From Lycium barbarum (Eukaryota > Streptophyta > Magnoliopsida > Solanales > Solanaceae): a DNA stretch of 64,000 nucleotides. Where the stretch lies: positions 44,166,950-44,230,949 of the forward strand of contig NC_083348.1 of the NCBI RefSeq assembly GCF_019175385.1. The letters are read 5' to 3'. This document shows, in pieces, positions 1-11,475 of this stretch. The notes below the pieces were generated by a model. That model ran no database searches. It saw nothing but the letters and a program-made list of their open reading frames with translations, and had not been told where the DNA came from. Both the position numbers and the translations under genes were made by a program. The stretch's first letter is position 1, and each line of letters begins with the position of its first letter.

Positions 1-2447
1 TTTTCTTGGTTGCTCTGATGGAACCTTTTCAACGTCAGAGACAGATTCAGAAGTATAGAAGGAAACTTGGTATGCCTTATGCCAATTTCAATTGGAATGG
101 TAAAATCTAGTGTTTGGTTCAAGACAAAGTGGATGTAGAAGTACTACTTGATACTGAACAATCTATTATTGTTAAATTGTTCTTCCAAGATCTGAATAAA
201 GAAATGGTGGTTTCAATGGTTTATGCTAAATGTAATGAAGAGGATATATTGTTGTTATGGGATGATATGTATGGTTTGGGTAGTAACCTGGCATTCCCTT
301 GGTTGATTGGTGGTGATTTCAATGCCATTTTGAATGAAGAGGAAAAAATAGGAGGTTTGCCAGTTTCCCCACAAGAATATGAGGATTTTGCATTCTGCAT
401 GAATTCTTGTGAACTGCATGAGATTCTATATAAAGGGAGTCCTTTTACTTAGTGGAATGGTAGGGCTACTAATGATTGTATCTTTAAGAGGCTGGATAGA
501 ATGTTGCATAATGAATTATTTCATGACTGGTTTGGCAATCTAGAGGTGGAACATTTGTGTAGAACAGGATCTGATCATGCTCCTTTACTTTTAACTAGTG
601 GAGATTAGGTGCAAAACTTCTTTAAACCATTCAGATTTCTTAAATTCTGGGTGGAACATGACTCCTTTCTAGACCTGGTTAGACAGCATTGGGAAGAAGA
701 TTTATCTGATGATGTGTTCCATTCATTTAAACTCAAACTGAAGAAGTTAAAAATTGCTTTAAGTAAGAGGAGGAAGGATACTTTTGGAGATATCTTCAAG
801 CAACTAGTTATCAGAGAGGATATAGTTAAAATTAAAGAATAGCTGTTTGAGGAAGATCTTTCAGAAGAAAATAAAATGGTGCTGCAAAGGGCTCAGACTG
901 AACGTAAACTATACTTGCATTATGAAGAAGAATTCTAGAGACAAAAAGCTGGAATCGACTACTTCTCAGAAGGTGATAAAAACACAAGATTTTTCATAGC
1001 TTGGTAAAAGATATGAGGAATAGAATTCAAGTCAAGAGGATTCAAAATGTTGATGGGGTGTGGTTAGATGAAGCTGACAAAGTTGCTGATGAGGCTGTTT
1101 CATTCTATCATAGGCAGTTTTCTCAAGAAGTTCAGATTGAAGGCTCATTTATTCATAATCATGTTCCTGAAATGATTAAGGAGGATGATAATGTATTGCT
1201 TGAAGAATAACCTACTATGGAAGAAGTGATGAAAGCTGTTTTTGAGTTATCAGGTGACAGTGCATGTGGACCAAATGGTTTTTCTGGGATATTTTATCAA
1301 AAGTGTTGGGAAGTGATCAAAGTTGATGTGTTTAATGTAGTTAAAGCCTTCTTTGAGGGTCATGCCCTTCCTAAATCAATTATTCGCACCAACTTAGTGT
1401 TGTTGCCAAAGAAGAATGTGGTGGAATCATTTTCTGATGTGAGGCCTATAAGTCTTAGCAACTTCATCAACAAGGTCATCTCTAGAGTAGTGCATGACAA
1501 GCTTGATAGACTGTTACCAGCTGTGATATCTTCTAATCAGTCAGGATTTGTCAAGGGTAGGAATATTATTGAGAATGTACTGTTGACACAGGAAATTGTG
1601 ACAGACATAAGGAATAGAGGGAAACCTGCAAATGTTGTTATTAACTTGGATATGACAGAGTTTCATAGCTATATCTCTATATGGTAATGAGGAAAATGGG
1701 ATTTTCTGAAGTATTCATTGATTTAATATGGAGGCTATTGGAAAATAACTGGTATTCTGTGTTGTTGAATGCTCATGGTTTCTTTCATTCAACAAGAGGA
1801 GTCAAGCAGGGAGGCCCCCTTTCTCCAGCTCTATTCATCAGTTCTGCAAAAGTACTTTCAAGAGCTTTGAACTCCTTATTTGATCATTCGGCTTTTACAG
1901 GCTATGGGATGCCAAAGTGGAGTTCTGCATTGAACCACCTTGCTTATGCAGATGATACCATCATATTCTCATCTACAGAGAGTAATTATTTGCTGCTGAT
2001 CATGGATACTCTTCAAGAATATGAAAGGATATCTAGACAATTGATAAATAAGAGGAAAAGTTCTTTCTATATGTACAACAAAGTGTCAAGTGAGCTAATT
2101 CAACAGGTGGAAGCAGTAATAGGACTTGTGAGAGGTCAATTCCCTTTTACATATCTTGGTTGTCCAATTACTCATGCAAGAAAGAGGAAAGTTGATATAC
2201 TAAGCTTTTGAAGAAAGTCAAAGATAGGTTGCAAACTTGGAAAGGGAAGATGATGTCTTATGGTGGAAAAGCAGTATTAATCACTAGTGTTCTCCAAAGT
2301 ACTCCAATCCATATATTGTCTGCTATCAGGCCACCAAAATGTGTTATAAAAGAGCTTCATAAGATCTTTGCAAAGTTCTTTTAGAATAACAAGGATGAAA
2401 GAAGAAGCAGACACTGGTCATCATGGCTTAATAAGTGCTTACCTAAA
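1..2447 (+). pseudogene. L1-type LINE, ORF2 remnant (endonuclease + reverse transcriptase)
   Basis: Decayed ORF2 of a non-LTR retrotransposon; the enzyme normally nicks DNA and reverse-transcribes its RNA at the nick. Frames read an APE-type endonuclease part (GGDFNAIL near 310-335, then SDHAPLLL near 570-600), a linker with DYFSEGDKNTRFF near 957-993, and a reverse transcriptase from about 1217 with GPNGFSGIFYQ, RPISLSN, NQSGFVKGR, GVKQGGPLSP and the catalytic YADD near 1945-1960. It is broken by stops at about 450, 606, 840, 936 and 1208, and by a small deletion with frameshift near 1656 in the motif that follows NLDMT. Reverse-transcriptase-like sequence continues to 2447, where an LTR-like sequence starts abruptly. 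The 5' end lies outside the window and no 3' tail is seen. Family assignment is by motif recognition. Confidence 0.9.
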
Positions 2448-2768
2448 TGTCACGACCCAACCCGCCATGACTGGCGCCCAACTAAATCCTAGTGGGCGAA
2501 CCAACACACGAGACATCTATTCATTTATGTCCGATTTTATATTAGTCAAGTCGAACGATTATACTCATTCACGCATCAAATAAACAAAATATGTCATGCC
2601 ATAGAATGCTGAAATAAGTGCGGAAGTTCTAACTATTACAAATTCCCCAAAATAAGAAACTCAACGTACATGACTCTAATCTAAAATATGTTTAAGAACT
2701 AAAGTCTAAAAAATAAATAACCATAATGTCCAAAGTACGAAAAGACATCATTGCGAGAAGATCTTCGA
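2448..2768 (-). repeat. LTR-like terminal fragment, inverted
   Basis: Starts TGTCACGACCC, the reverse complement of the GGGTCGTGACA that ends the gypsy LTRs elsewhere in the window, so it reads as the 3' end of an LTR on the minus strand. It ends where a plus-strand LTR begins with TGTTACACC at 2769. No coding sequence is seen. Family unknown. It interrupts the LINE, which does not visibly resume. Confidence 0.5.
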
Positions 2769-4629
2769 TGTTACACCTCGGAAAATCTTCCGTTGATGCA
2801 CAAGTGAATAGACTAGTGAAGCGTATGAGTATATGGTATTTCAATAAGTAAGGAACGACATTCGACGACCTTAGTTGAGATTTCAAAGATGGTAGAGATG
2901 GGGGAAGAAAGTTGGCCAAGAAAAGGCAAGGCATACGGTAGGTAACGGAAAGGAATTAAGAGTAACGAGTTAATGAGGATTTAATGATGTCTTGGAAAAG
3001 GGTGATAACGTCCCTTAGATTGGTATTGAGGTGTTGAACAAGTGATAAGAAGGTTCCATAAGGATTGTAGATCAAACGAGTCGACGAAACGAGCTTCGGA
3101 ATCACTGGGGATTATACGGCCAAACATACTGGCCGTATAAATTATACGGCCAAACATACTGGCCGTATAAATTATTCGGTCCGTATGTTGGGACCGTATA
3201 ATCAGTCTAGAATGGCATAACTTTCTAGATCAAACATACGGCCAAACATACTGCCCGTATAAAATGTACGGACCGTATGTTGGTTTGTATATATGGTCGG
3301 GGACTGAAATGGTTCATTAAATAAAGGACCATGTTTCATTTCATTTCATTTCCATATCACACCCCTTCTCTCGAAAACATCTCTCCACATTTATTCCACA
3401 AGAATTCAAGAGGTATTAGTGATCAACAACATAAATTAAGTGCATCAAGTGTAAGTAAACCCATTAAAGATCATTCACGTCAAGAAATCTCATTAGAGAT
3501 GAACTAGGGTTTTTGCTCAAGTGAAGTATTATCAACCAAGACTTGTTCCTACAACATCTAAGGTAAGATTTATGGTATTACTATGTTGTTTAAGGTATTT
3601 GAGAGTAGAAATACTTGGATTGTAGAAAGGTATAGAAAAATGGGTCATGAATGTGGAATAGTGCCATTTTGAGTAATAGCTTGAATTGAGTCATGATTCT
3701 TGATGTGTTGTGATATAAGTATGTTATAAATGACGTTGAGACCATGGGATAGGCAATGTATGTGAATGAACATAGTCGTGTGTTATGGCCATGTATATGG
3801 GCGATTGAAAGTGAATTGAGAAATATGGATAATGTTGATGAATAAGGAATATTGTTATGATATTGTGAATGTATTAGTGACGTTTGGGAGTTGATATACG
3901 ATATGGAAGAATGTCGTATAAATAAAGGAGATGTTGTCATATTTTCTCTAGTTTTAGTTGACTTTAATGAAGGTAGAAACGTGAGCTTCGGAGAAGAACG
4001 TGCAAGTGATAAATAGTTGAACGGAAAGGTATGTAAGGCTAACCCTTCTTTCATAAGGCATGGTTCTTTGGCCAAACATCTAAATCTTCCATAAGTCTAT
4101 GACGTCCTTCGAATGATTATATCTTTCAAGCTATTGAGCTCATGATCCTCGATATGTTATACGATTGTACTAAGTTCCTCCGATGACGAGTAAGCCTATA
4201 AAGGTAAATGTAATGAGTGACGATAATAGTAAAAATGATATTGATGACGACTATAATGGTAATAGCGATGACGATAACGATGACAATGATGATGGTAATG
4301 ATAATACTAAAGATGCTTATGAGCTAATATGTACGTGTGCCTATGTATGGCTATTATGAAATCCCGAGTTTATATGGCCGGGTAGAATATATATATATAT
4401 ATATGACGATGTGCGCGCACCACTGCAGTTGGGTACGGACAACACTGAGCCCTGGTTGGCCAGGTATGAATGACCACCGAGCCTAGCTATGGTCGGGTAC
4501 GTGAAACACCGAACCTTCGGTGTCGGGTATGCTATGTAAATGGTATGTGTATGATATGAATATGTATATGCTATGGATAGGTATATGATATAGATATGAG
4601 TACGAATACGAATATGATACGATTATGAA
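2769..4629 (+). repeat. T1 5' LTR, first part
   Basis: Begins TGTTACACCTCGG. It holds a perfect tandem pair of a 30-bp palindromic unit (3111-3140, 3141-3170) plus a diverged third copy to about 3201, a TATA-like TATATATGG at 3288, a donor-like CTAAG/GTAAG at 3562/3563, a second donor-like GGTATGTAAGG near 4028 and hairpin-forming ACCGAGCC...GGTCGGGT near 4476-4500. The right boundary with element D is uncertain (4556-4640). The best candidate uses ATGAA at 4625-4629, matching ATGAA at 8730-8734. Confidence 0.7.
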
Positions 4630-5299
4630 TATAAAGGTGTAGCGTACCCCATATATGATTGTATCGGAGGACATGTGAGTCCCAGCAACCGGAGCTACGG
4701 AAAAAGGGGCATTGATCACGTAAGGGTACCGAAGTTCGAAGGGTGGTAAAGATGAACGGTGAAAGTGTTGCCGGGTAAATTATTATTGTTCTACTATAGG
4801 TAAAGATTGGAAATTCTAGTATAACAACATTTAGAAAATAAAGAGTGAGTAGATGGAAAACAAAGAGATCAAAGTATCGTAGGGAGGTGAAAGGTAAGAA
4901 ACCTCAAGAAGATAGGGGATAAGGGATAGACCAAGATTTCGTAGAAGGACTGTTGGCATATAAGGATCCCCCTAAAGGGGGGGAGGCCATATTATAGTAG
5001 ACCTAAAAAGGAATTGCAACACTATCAAGTGTCAGAAAAGGAAATCTATTAGCTTGGAATTAGAGTTTAAAATACGTCGGCGTGTCGCAAGAATACTTGG
5101 GAGAAGAGTAGAAGCGAAATAACAATGAGTATACTAAGAGATAGATCCGAGGATAAAGAAATAGCCTACGGCTACACTGAATTGTTAAGTAAGGATTGTG
5201 TACAAAGACATGGCTTCCGTTAAGGTGCGGTGACGAGACAATAGTAGAAAAGGAAGGGCCCGGAAAGAACAAGGATAATGAGGTGACACAGTGAGTTAG

Positions 5300-5517
5300 A
5301 AAAACCTATGACATGGAGCAATAACTCGTGAGGGGTCAAGGAGTTCGATTATAAGGAAAACAAGGTAAGGGATAAGGAACGGGCATAATGGAAAGAGCAG
5401 CTATAAAAGAAACCCATGACATGGAATGAGGACTCATGTAAGGATCCAGGAGTTTGATAGTAAGGAAAGTAGGATAACAGATAGAGAGTGAACATGGAGA
5501 AAAGGGCAATTATAAAG
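5300..5517 (+). repeat. imperfect tandem duplication, period about 108 bp
   Basis: Two diverged copies start with ACCTATGACATGG (5304) and ACCCATGACATGG (5412) and run in parallel through similar ATAAGGAAA, GGATAA and GGGCA blocks to about 5517. It lies in the non-coding internal part of element D, just upstream of the hairpin and polypurine tract. Confidence 0.65.
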
Positions 5518-5560
5518 GAACCCCCTTCCGAAGTGCTACAAGACCCCACAAGGTCAGTTG

Positions 5561-5596
5561 AACATTCGAGGACGAATGTTCTAAAGGGGGGGAGGA
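5561..5596 (+). promoter_or_regulatory. hairpin plus polypurine tract of element D
   Basis: AACATTCG-AGGA-CGAATGTT (5561-5580) is a perfect 8-bp stem with a 4-base loop. It is followed by the G-rich purine tract AAAGGGGGGGAGGA (5583-5596), which should prime plus-strand DNA synthesis right at the LTR start (5597). Confidence 0.75.
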
Positions 5597-8500
5597 TGTT
5601 ATAGCCCGTATCTTGTGTGTTTGGAAATTCCAAAGTCATCGTGGAAAGTTAAGGGCGAAACCATTTTCAAAAATTATTTTAATGTACAAGTTGGTTATGG
5701 ATATTATTTATGAATATTATTGTATGGAAATATTGAGAAAGGTTAAGGGTAAAAAGAGAAACTCACAAAATGGTAAATGGTAATATCAAGAAAAGTCGGA
5801 GGGCAAGACGGGAATGTCACAAAAATTTCATGAAGGTTCTTGAAAGGCCATGTTGGCCGTGTGACTTGTGTGGAATATGTGCACATTTTTAATTAATGGG
5901 GACTAAGGTGTACACAAGAAGACACTTAGTCTTCTTTCTTTAATTTCAAGAAAAAGGTGGGAAAAGTCAAGAAATTTCTAGAGAGGGGCATGTGCCCCTC
6001 ACATGCTTGGAGATATATATATATATATATATATATGAGTTTACCTTCTAATTCAAGACAAAAAGAAGAACAAAAAAAAAAATGAGGAGAGTGGAGAAAA
6101 AGAGAGGGTTTCGGCCATGGCTAGGGGATTTTGACCCCTTGAAATCTTGTTCCAAAAAATTATTTCTTCTAGTATTCCTACTAAGTTGAAGGTCCTCTTT
6201 AACATGGTGCAAGTGTTGGAGCAAGAAATCCCCTCCTTGGTGCAAGTTCATAGCTATAGTCAAGTGGGAAGTTGAAGGAAAAAGGTAAGAACTAATCTTC
6301 CTTTATGTGTTATGGATGCTTGGTACATGTTGTGATATGGAGAAATGCATGAAAAACATGAAATCAATGATGTTGAAGTGTGGCCGTGCATGTATGGTAT
6401 TGGCCGTGTGTTGTGTGGTGTTGTGTTGTGTTGGAATGATTTTATGTAGTATGTTGTTTGTTGTTATAATGTATAAAAAGGATGAGAATTCATAGAAATA
6501 TGCATGAAGTGCATGTAGCATGTTGGTTGTCATTGGAATATTAAGAAATGAATGAAAAATTTATGGAAATATGCATGGAAGTGGTGATGGTAGAATGTGA
6601 TGAATTAGTTTTATTTAGCAATTAGATTGTTATGGATTATGTGATATTGAATGAAGGCTGTTGTTAAAGTAAGTGTACATGAACTATGATGACGTGCATG
6701 GTTGTTGTTGAATTGGAAGGTTTCGGTAAAGTAATATGTTGATTGTGTTGTTGAAAGATTGTGTGAATTGAATTGGATTGAGTTGGATATTGAAATGTTG
6801 CTAGAAAAATTGTTGGTATTGTTGATTGTTTGGCCGGGTTGAATTCCCGGATTGTTGTTGATTGAAATTGGCCAAGATAGATTCTTGGGGACGATGTATT
6901 TACAGGGGAAATGCTGCCAAAATTTCGGTAGACAAATGTTGCCTTAAGATTCCACTTCTAAATGTTCTAATTAAGGTTTGGTAAATGTGACCAAATTGTA
7001 GATTTTGGCGGATTTGGAACGTGAATTTGGAGTCGCATAAGAAGCAGAAAAGGTATGTAAGGCTTCACCCTTCTTTCTATGGCATGTCTTAGACGGAATA
7101 TGTTGGATATGAGCCTCGGGAATAACTCTACCCTCCGGAATCCGCGCCTAAAGTTTTCTCTTTTTCAATCAGTAGAATTGAACTAAAAAGTGTGCAAAAT
7201 GTTGGAAGAATTTCCTAAACCTCTAGAACTCGCATAAATAGGACCCGACTACCCTAAAACCCTCACAAGTAACGCCATGACATGTAACATATGTAAATTT
7301 GGTACGCCGCCTAATTTGACCCGAGGTGGGCCCATGGTCCCCGGATTTTCCTTATTGTTCCGTTTGATTTATTTTGAAGCAGAATCCAAAGAAACCCTTG
7401 ATCCGTATTCCGTTCACCGAATGACAAGTACTGTAACTATGCTAACGAAGATACTCCTATGATGACAATGATAATGATGATGTTGAGAAAGAGAATATGC
7501 CTACGATAAGTACGATAAGAATGATTCCATGACTAAGAGTCTTGAGCTAAGAGTCCTATGTGAATATGAAAGTGTTATACTAGTTCTTGAACCTCAATTT
7601 TATTCCTTAGCTATGACACTAGTTTCTAAAAGACTTCAAAGCATATTAGTTGGCGGTTATAATGTCCATGATTTCATTCTATGCTCTCTCTTAAGGTTAT
7701 TTTCCGTTGGTAGTCTCGCCTTAAAATACTCGTTCCTTCAAGGTGAGACAAAGTGACCATGATTATTCCATAATGTAATCGGAGGTCACCGACTTTACGT
7801 CACTCCGATGGACACATGACCTTCTTTGGGCTCTCATGCATGCCAATTGTATGACATATGTATATGAATGTGAATATGTATATGTATATGTATATGAGGA
7901 AAAGGGGAAGGGCCACTGTTACATCACCACCTGATTCAGCTGGATTTCGTCCCGGACGCGGGATATGGGAGAGTCGGATACGGCGTCTGTATATGTTATA
8001 TATATTTATATATGATATGTTGGGACACTGTTGGGGAGAGGAGTGGGAGAGCCAGTGTACTCGGCGTCCGTAAATGTGAATAAAGGATACCGTTTTCTGA
8101 AACGTTCTGTTTTCTGTACATGTAAATAAGAAGTACTGTTTTCTGGAAAAAAAAAGACTAAGCATGCATGGCATCTGCCTGAAAGGCATTCATATGTACA
8201 GGTTATTTATGTCCCAAGATAAGCTCCATATGTCTACTCCGTTATTATTCATACTGTATATTCCTTTATTATGTCACTATTCATGCCTTACATACTCAGT
8301 ACATTACTCGTACTGACCCCCCTTCTTCGGGGGCTGCGTTCATGCCGCGCAGGTACACCAGCTGAGCCACAGTTATCATAGAAGATGTTCTAGCGGAGTT
8401 GGCGGGCTCCACTTGTTCTGGAGTGCTGCCGAGTCAGAGTATATGAGCTATGGTGTCTGTTCAATGTTAGAGACTTTGCAGACAGAGTCATGAGTATAGA

Positions 8501-8729
8501 GTGTCAGCTTGGTAGACGGCTTCAACCGTCACAATGTTATTACGTTTCATGTCGCGGGTCCCATATGATGATAGACATTACTTATGAAAAAATATATTGG
8601 AGGGCTTACCATGTATTTATTTCTTAAGTGATACAAGAGTTTATCTATGTAATAAGAGTCAGCGGGTTCGCTCGACTCCAGATATGGGGTCGGGTGCCCA
8701 TCACACCCTAGTAAAGTCGGGGTGTGACA
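5597..8729 (+). repeat. 3' LTR of element D
   Basis: TGTTATAGCCCG...GGGTGTGACA, 3133 bp. It contains an AT-repeat TATA-like region (6011-6037), a donor-like AAAAAG/GTAAG near 6285, the CTGCCAAAATTTCGG motif (6904-6934), donor-like GGTATGTAAGG near 7051 and the double hairpin at 8296-8333. Candidate TSD ATGAA follows at 8730-8734. Confidence 0.75.
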
Positions 8730-9464
8730 ATGAATAAGAATATGTGCATGATATGAATACGAATGAGGATATGTAAATAAGTACGGATATGAATATGGAT
8801 GTGGATATGGATGTATGTACACAATCACGCACTCGAAATGGAAAGTTCCTATGTAAGGCAAGTAAGTGCTTATGACGATGATTTCACTATCTCTCATCCT
8901 ATGCTATTTCTCATATTGCTTATTATGCTTCTATATTGATGTTGATCATGCTTTACATACTCAGTACATTCTTCGTACTGACGTCCTTTTGTTTGTGGAC
9001 GTTGTGTCATGCCCGCAGGTGCACAAGGAGACAGACTTGATCCATAGCTACATTCCTAGAGATTACATAGCAGAGCTCCACTTCATTCGGAGCTATAGCT
9101 TTTGGGTACTTATTCTTTTGTGTATATAATTATGGGCATAGCGGGGTCCTGTCCCGCCTGTATGATATGTTATACTCTCCTTAGAGGCTCGTAGACATGT
9201 GTATGTGGTTAGAGGTGTTTGTTCTTGTCGGCCTATATTTTGGATTTCATTTTGTTAGCCTCGTCGGCTTATGTACATTGATATGGGCATAGATGTCAAT
9301 GATGATATAAAGGAATTGTTGTCCTATGGGACTAGTGTGATTGGCGAATTGAAATATATGTGTTATTATGTGGCTCACCTAGACGTAAGCGTAAAGGTAC
9401 AATAAGGGGTGCCCGGGTGTGCTAGCACCGGGTGCTCGTCGCGGCCCCTAGTCAGGTCGTGACA
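8730..9464 (+). repeat. T1 5' LTR, second part
   Basis: Resumption of the T1 LTR after element D. It carries the double hairpin TCAGTAC/GTACTGA (8961-8981) and CGTCC/GGACG (8982-9001), and ends GGTCGTGACA at 9464, directly before the primer-binding site. Together with 2769-4629 the LTR is about 2.6 kb, close to the 2676-bp T5 LTR. Confidence 0.75.
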
Positions 9465-9468
9465 AAAG

Positions 9469-9480
9469 TGATATCAGAGC
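9469..9480 (+). promoter_or_regulatory. T1 primer-binding site (initiator Met tRNA)
   Basis: TGATATCAGAGC lies four bases after the LTR end. It differs at one base from TGGTATCAGAGC, the complement of the 3' end of plant initiator-Met tRNA used by many Ty3/gypsy elements. Confidence 0.8.
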
Positions 9481-9674
9481 AGTTCAGTCCTAGGGTGTGT
9501 CTACGAGCCGTGTCTAGTAGAGTCTTAGTTATGGGTGTGTTGCGCGCCACACTTATAAACAAGAAGCTACGGGTATTTTAGGAATAAATGACCTTCTTTC
9601 TTCATAAGAATCATACGATAGAGCTATGATAAAAGAACTTCTTATTCCTTAACCGTGTGTTGTGTATTTCAGAA

Positions 9675-11475
9675 ATGCCTGTAAAGAGAAAGGCCACAGC
9701 AGCCAAAAGGGCAAGACGGTGGTAGAGAAGCGGGCTGAAAGAGCACCGCCACCGGTAGTAGAAGAAAGTGAGTCCCAGAGTGCGGCTCAATCTTAGTCCT
9801 CCCGTTCAGTACCTATATTAGAGGAGCGTAAGGGAGCCTTAGCTCCAGCTCCAGCACCTTCGGCTCCTCCACCGGATGCTTCAGGCCAAGATGTAAAAGA
9901 GGCCATACATTTGCTTACTCAATTGGTTACTGCCCAGACTCAGCGGTAAAGTACAGGGTAGGGTGATAGGGCTGTTAGTGCAAGGGCCCGTGACTTCATT
10001 ACCTTGAACCCTCTGAAATTCTTTGGATCAAAGCCAGATGAGGACCCTCAAGACTTTATTGATGGTATGTTGAGGACGCTTCGGTTGATACATGCTTCAG
10101 ACACCGAATCGGTGGAGTTAGCATCATATATATTGAGAGATGTCTCAATCCATTGGTACACGATTTGGATGGCTTTACGGGGAGCCAATGCACCTCCCCC
10201 GGTATGGCAAGAATTTGTTGATGCTTTCCTCCGACACTATATGCCTCCAGAAATTCGGCGAGCTAGAGCCGATAAGTTCTTGAATTTGAGGCAACGTAGC
10301 ATGAGTGCTTTAGAGTATAGTCTCCGCTTCAATTCCTTGGCTAGGTATACTTCTGCCATGGTAGCGGATATGGGTGACCGAGTGCACCAATTTGTGAAGG
10401 GCCTAGGGACACATTTGATGGATAGGTGCTTGACTGTGTCCCTTCAGGACAATATGGATAATGGACGCATTCAGGACCATGCTCAGAACTTAGAAGAAAG
10501 CCTACAACAGTAAAGAAGTGAATGTGAGCATGATAGGGTACATAGCAAGAGGGTCAGATCTTCGGGTCCGATGAGTGAGTTCAGAGGTGGGCACAGGCAG
10601 CAGTTTTCTATGCATTCAGGCTATTCTATGAACAGTGCACCTCCACGGTTTTCAGGCCAGAGATTTGATAGATCTACTCGTTCCGGGCCGAGTAAGAGTT
10701 TTTCGGGGTCTCAGTTCAGAGGTGATTCGGGTCAAGCGAGGCCACCCGTACCACGATGTTCCTAGTGTAGGAAATTACATTGGGGTCAGTGCCGATCGGG
10801 TTCAGAGTCTTGTTATTCATGCGGTCGACCAGGCCATATTATGCATGATTGCCCCTCGATTCATGGTAGAGGTAGAACCCATCCTTTAGGGTCGTTAGCC
10901 GGATCTTCAGCGTCTGTACGCCCTATGGGGCCAGGTTCACATGCGCCAGTCGGCCATGGTAGAGGCAGGGGGAGAGTCCCCAGTTCTAGCGGTCCTCAGC
11001 ACCGTATTTATGCTTTGGCTGGACGCCAAGATCTTGAGTCTTCTCCTGACGTGGTCACAGGTATATTATCAGTATTTTCTCATGATGTATATGCTTTTAT
11101 TGATCCGGGCTCCACGTTGTCATATGTTACTCCATATATTGCCGGTCGATTTAGAGTCGAACTGGAGTCGATCAAACCTTTTGAGGTGTCTACACCTGTT
11201 AGTGAATCGATAATAGCCAGCCGAGTATATAGAAACTGTATAATTGTGATTTGTGATCGTCGTACTATGGTTGACTTGCATGAGCTAAAGATGGTAGACT
11301 TTGACGTCATTATGGGCATGGATTGGTTGGCTTCTTGCTATGCCAATGTTGATTGTAGAATGAAAGTGGTTCGTTTCCAATTTCCGGGAGAACCAGTTTT
11401 AGAATGGAAAGGGAATACCGCATCACCAAAAGGTAGGTTTATTTCCTATCTAAAGGCAAGGAAAATGATCACAAA
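9675..11475 (+). pseudogene. T1 gag-protease remnant
   Basis: Start ATGCCTGTAAAGAGA is followed by a short deletion with frameshift and stops near 9795 and 9948. A long Gag stretch (10004-10513) reads [17 protein letters not shown]...ESVELASYILRDVSIHWY, the retrotransposon Gag core that forms the particle. Zinc-knuckle-like cysteines follow in disturbed frames (10755-10850). The protease reads [14 protein letters not shown] at about 11091-11132, DPGST standing where D-S/T-G-A is usual. The frame then goes through [15 protein letters not shown] and ends at KARKMITK (about 11475), where inverted LTR sequence begins. Not functional: no reverse transcriptase or integrase remains. Confidence 0.85.

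Larger units (their letters stand above)
4630..8729 (+). mobile_element. D: 5'-truncated LTR element inserted in the T1 LTR
   Basis: Consists of about 960 bp of non-coding internal sequence, a hairpin (5561-5580), a polypurine tract (5583-5596) and a 3133-bp 3' LTR. No 5' LTR is seen: the presumed left end does not start with TG. The internal part has no recognisable gag or pol. It could be the 3' end of a non-autonomous element like T4, or the remainder after deletion. The T1 LTR resumes at 8730. Confidence 0.6.
2769..11475 (+). mobile_element. T1: decayed Tekay/Del-type chromovirus (Ty3/gypsy), 3' part lost
   Basis: An old plus-strand element: 5' LTR (TGTTACACC at 2769 to GTGACA ending 9464), primer-binding site, then a broken gag-protease region that stops dead at about 11475 in an inverted LTR. 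The LTR is split by element D (about 4630-8729). Reverse transcriptase, RNase H, integrase, polypurine tract and 3' LTR are absent from the window, so no second TSD can be identified. Its LTR is of the same family as the inverted copy T5 at 50882-53557 (compare the first 25 bases of each). Confidence 0.8.

Noticed and set aside
3590..4075. 161-codon minus-strand open frame inside the T1 LTR
   Set aside because: Composition follows the AT-rich LTR, there is no recognisable domain, and it overlaps LTR motifs on the other strand. Chance frame.
7800..8189. 129-codon minus-strand frame in the element D LTR
   Set aside because: Covers low-complexity ATATGTAT sequence; Ile/Tyr-rich translation is a repeat artefact.
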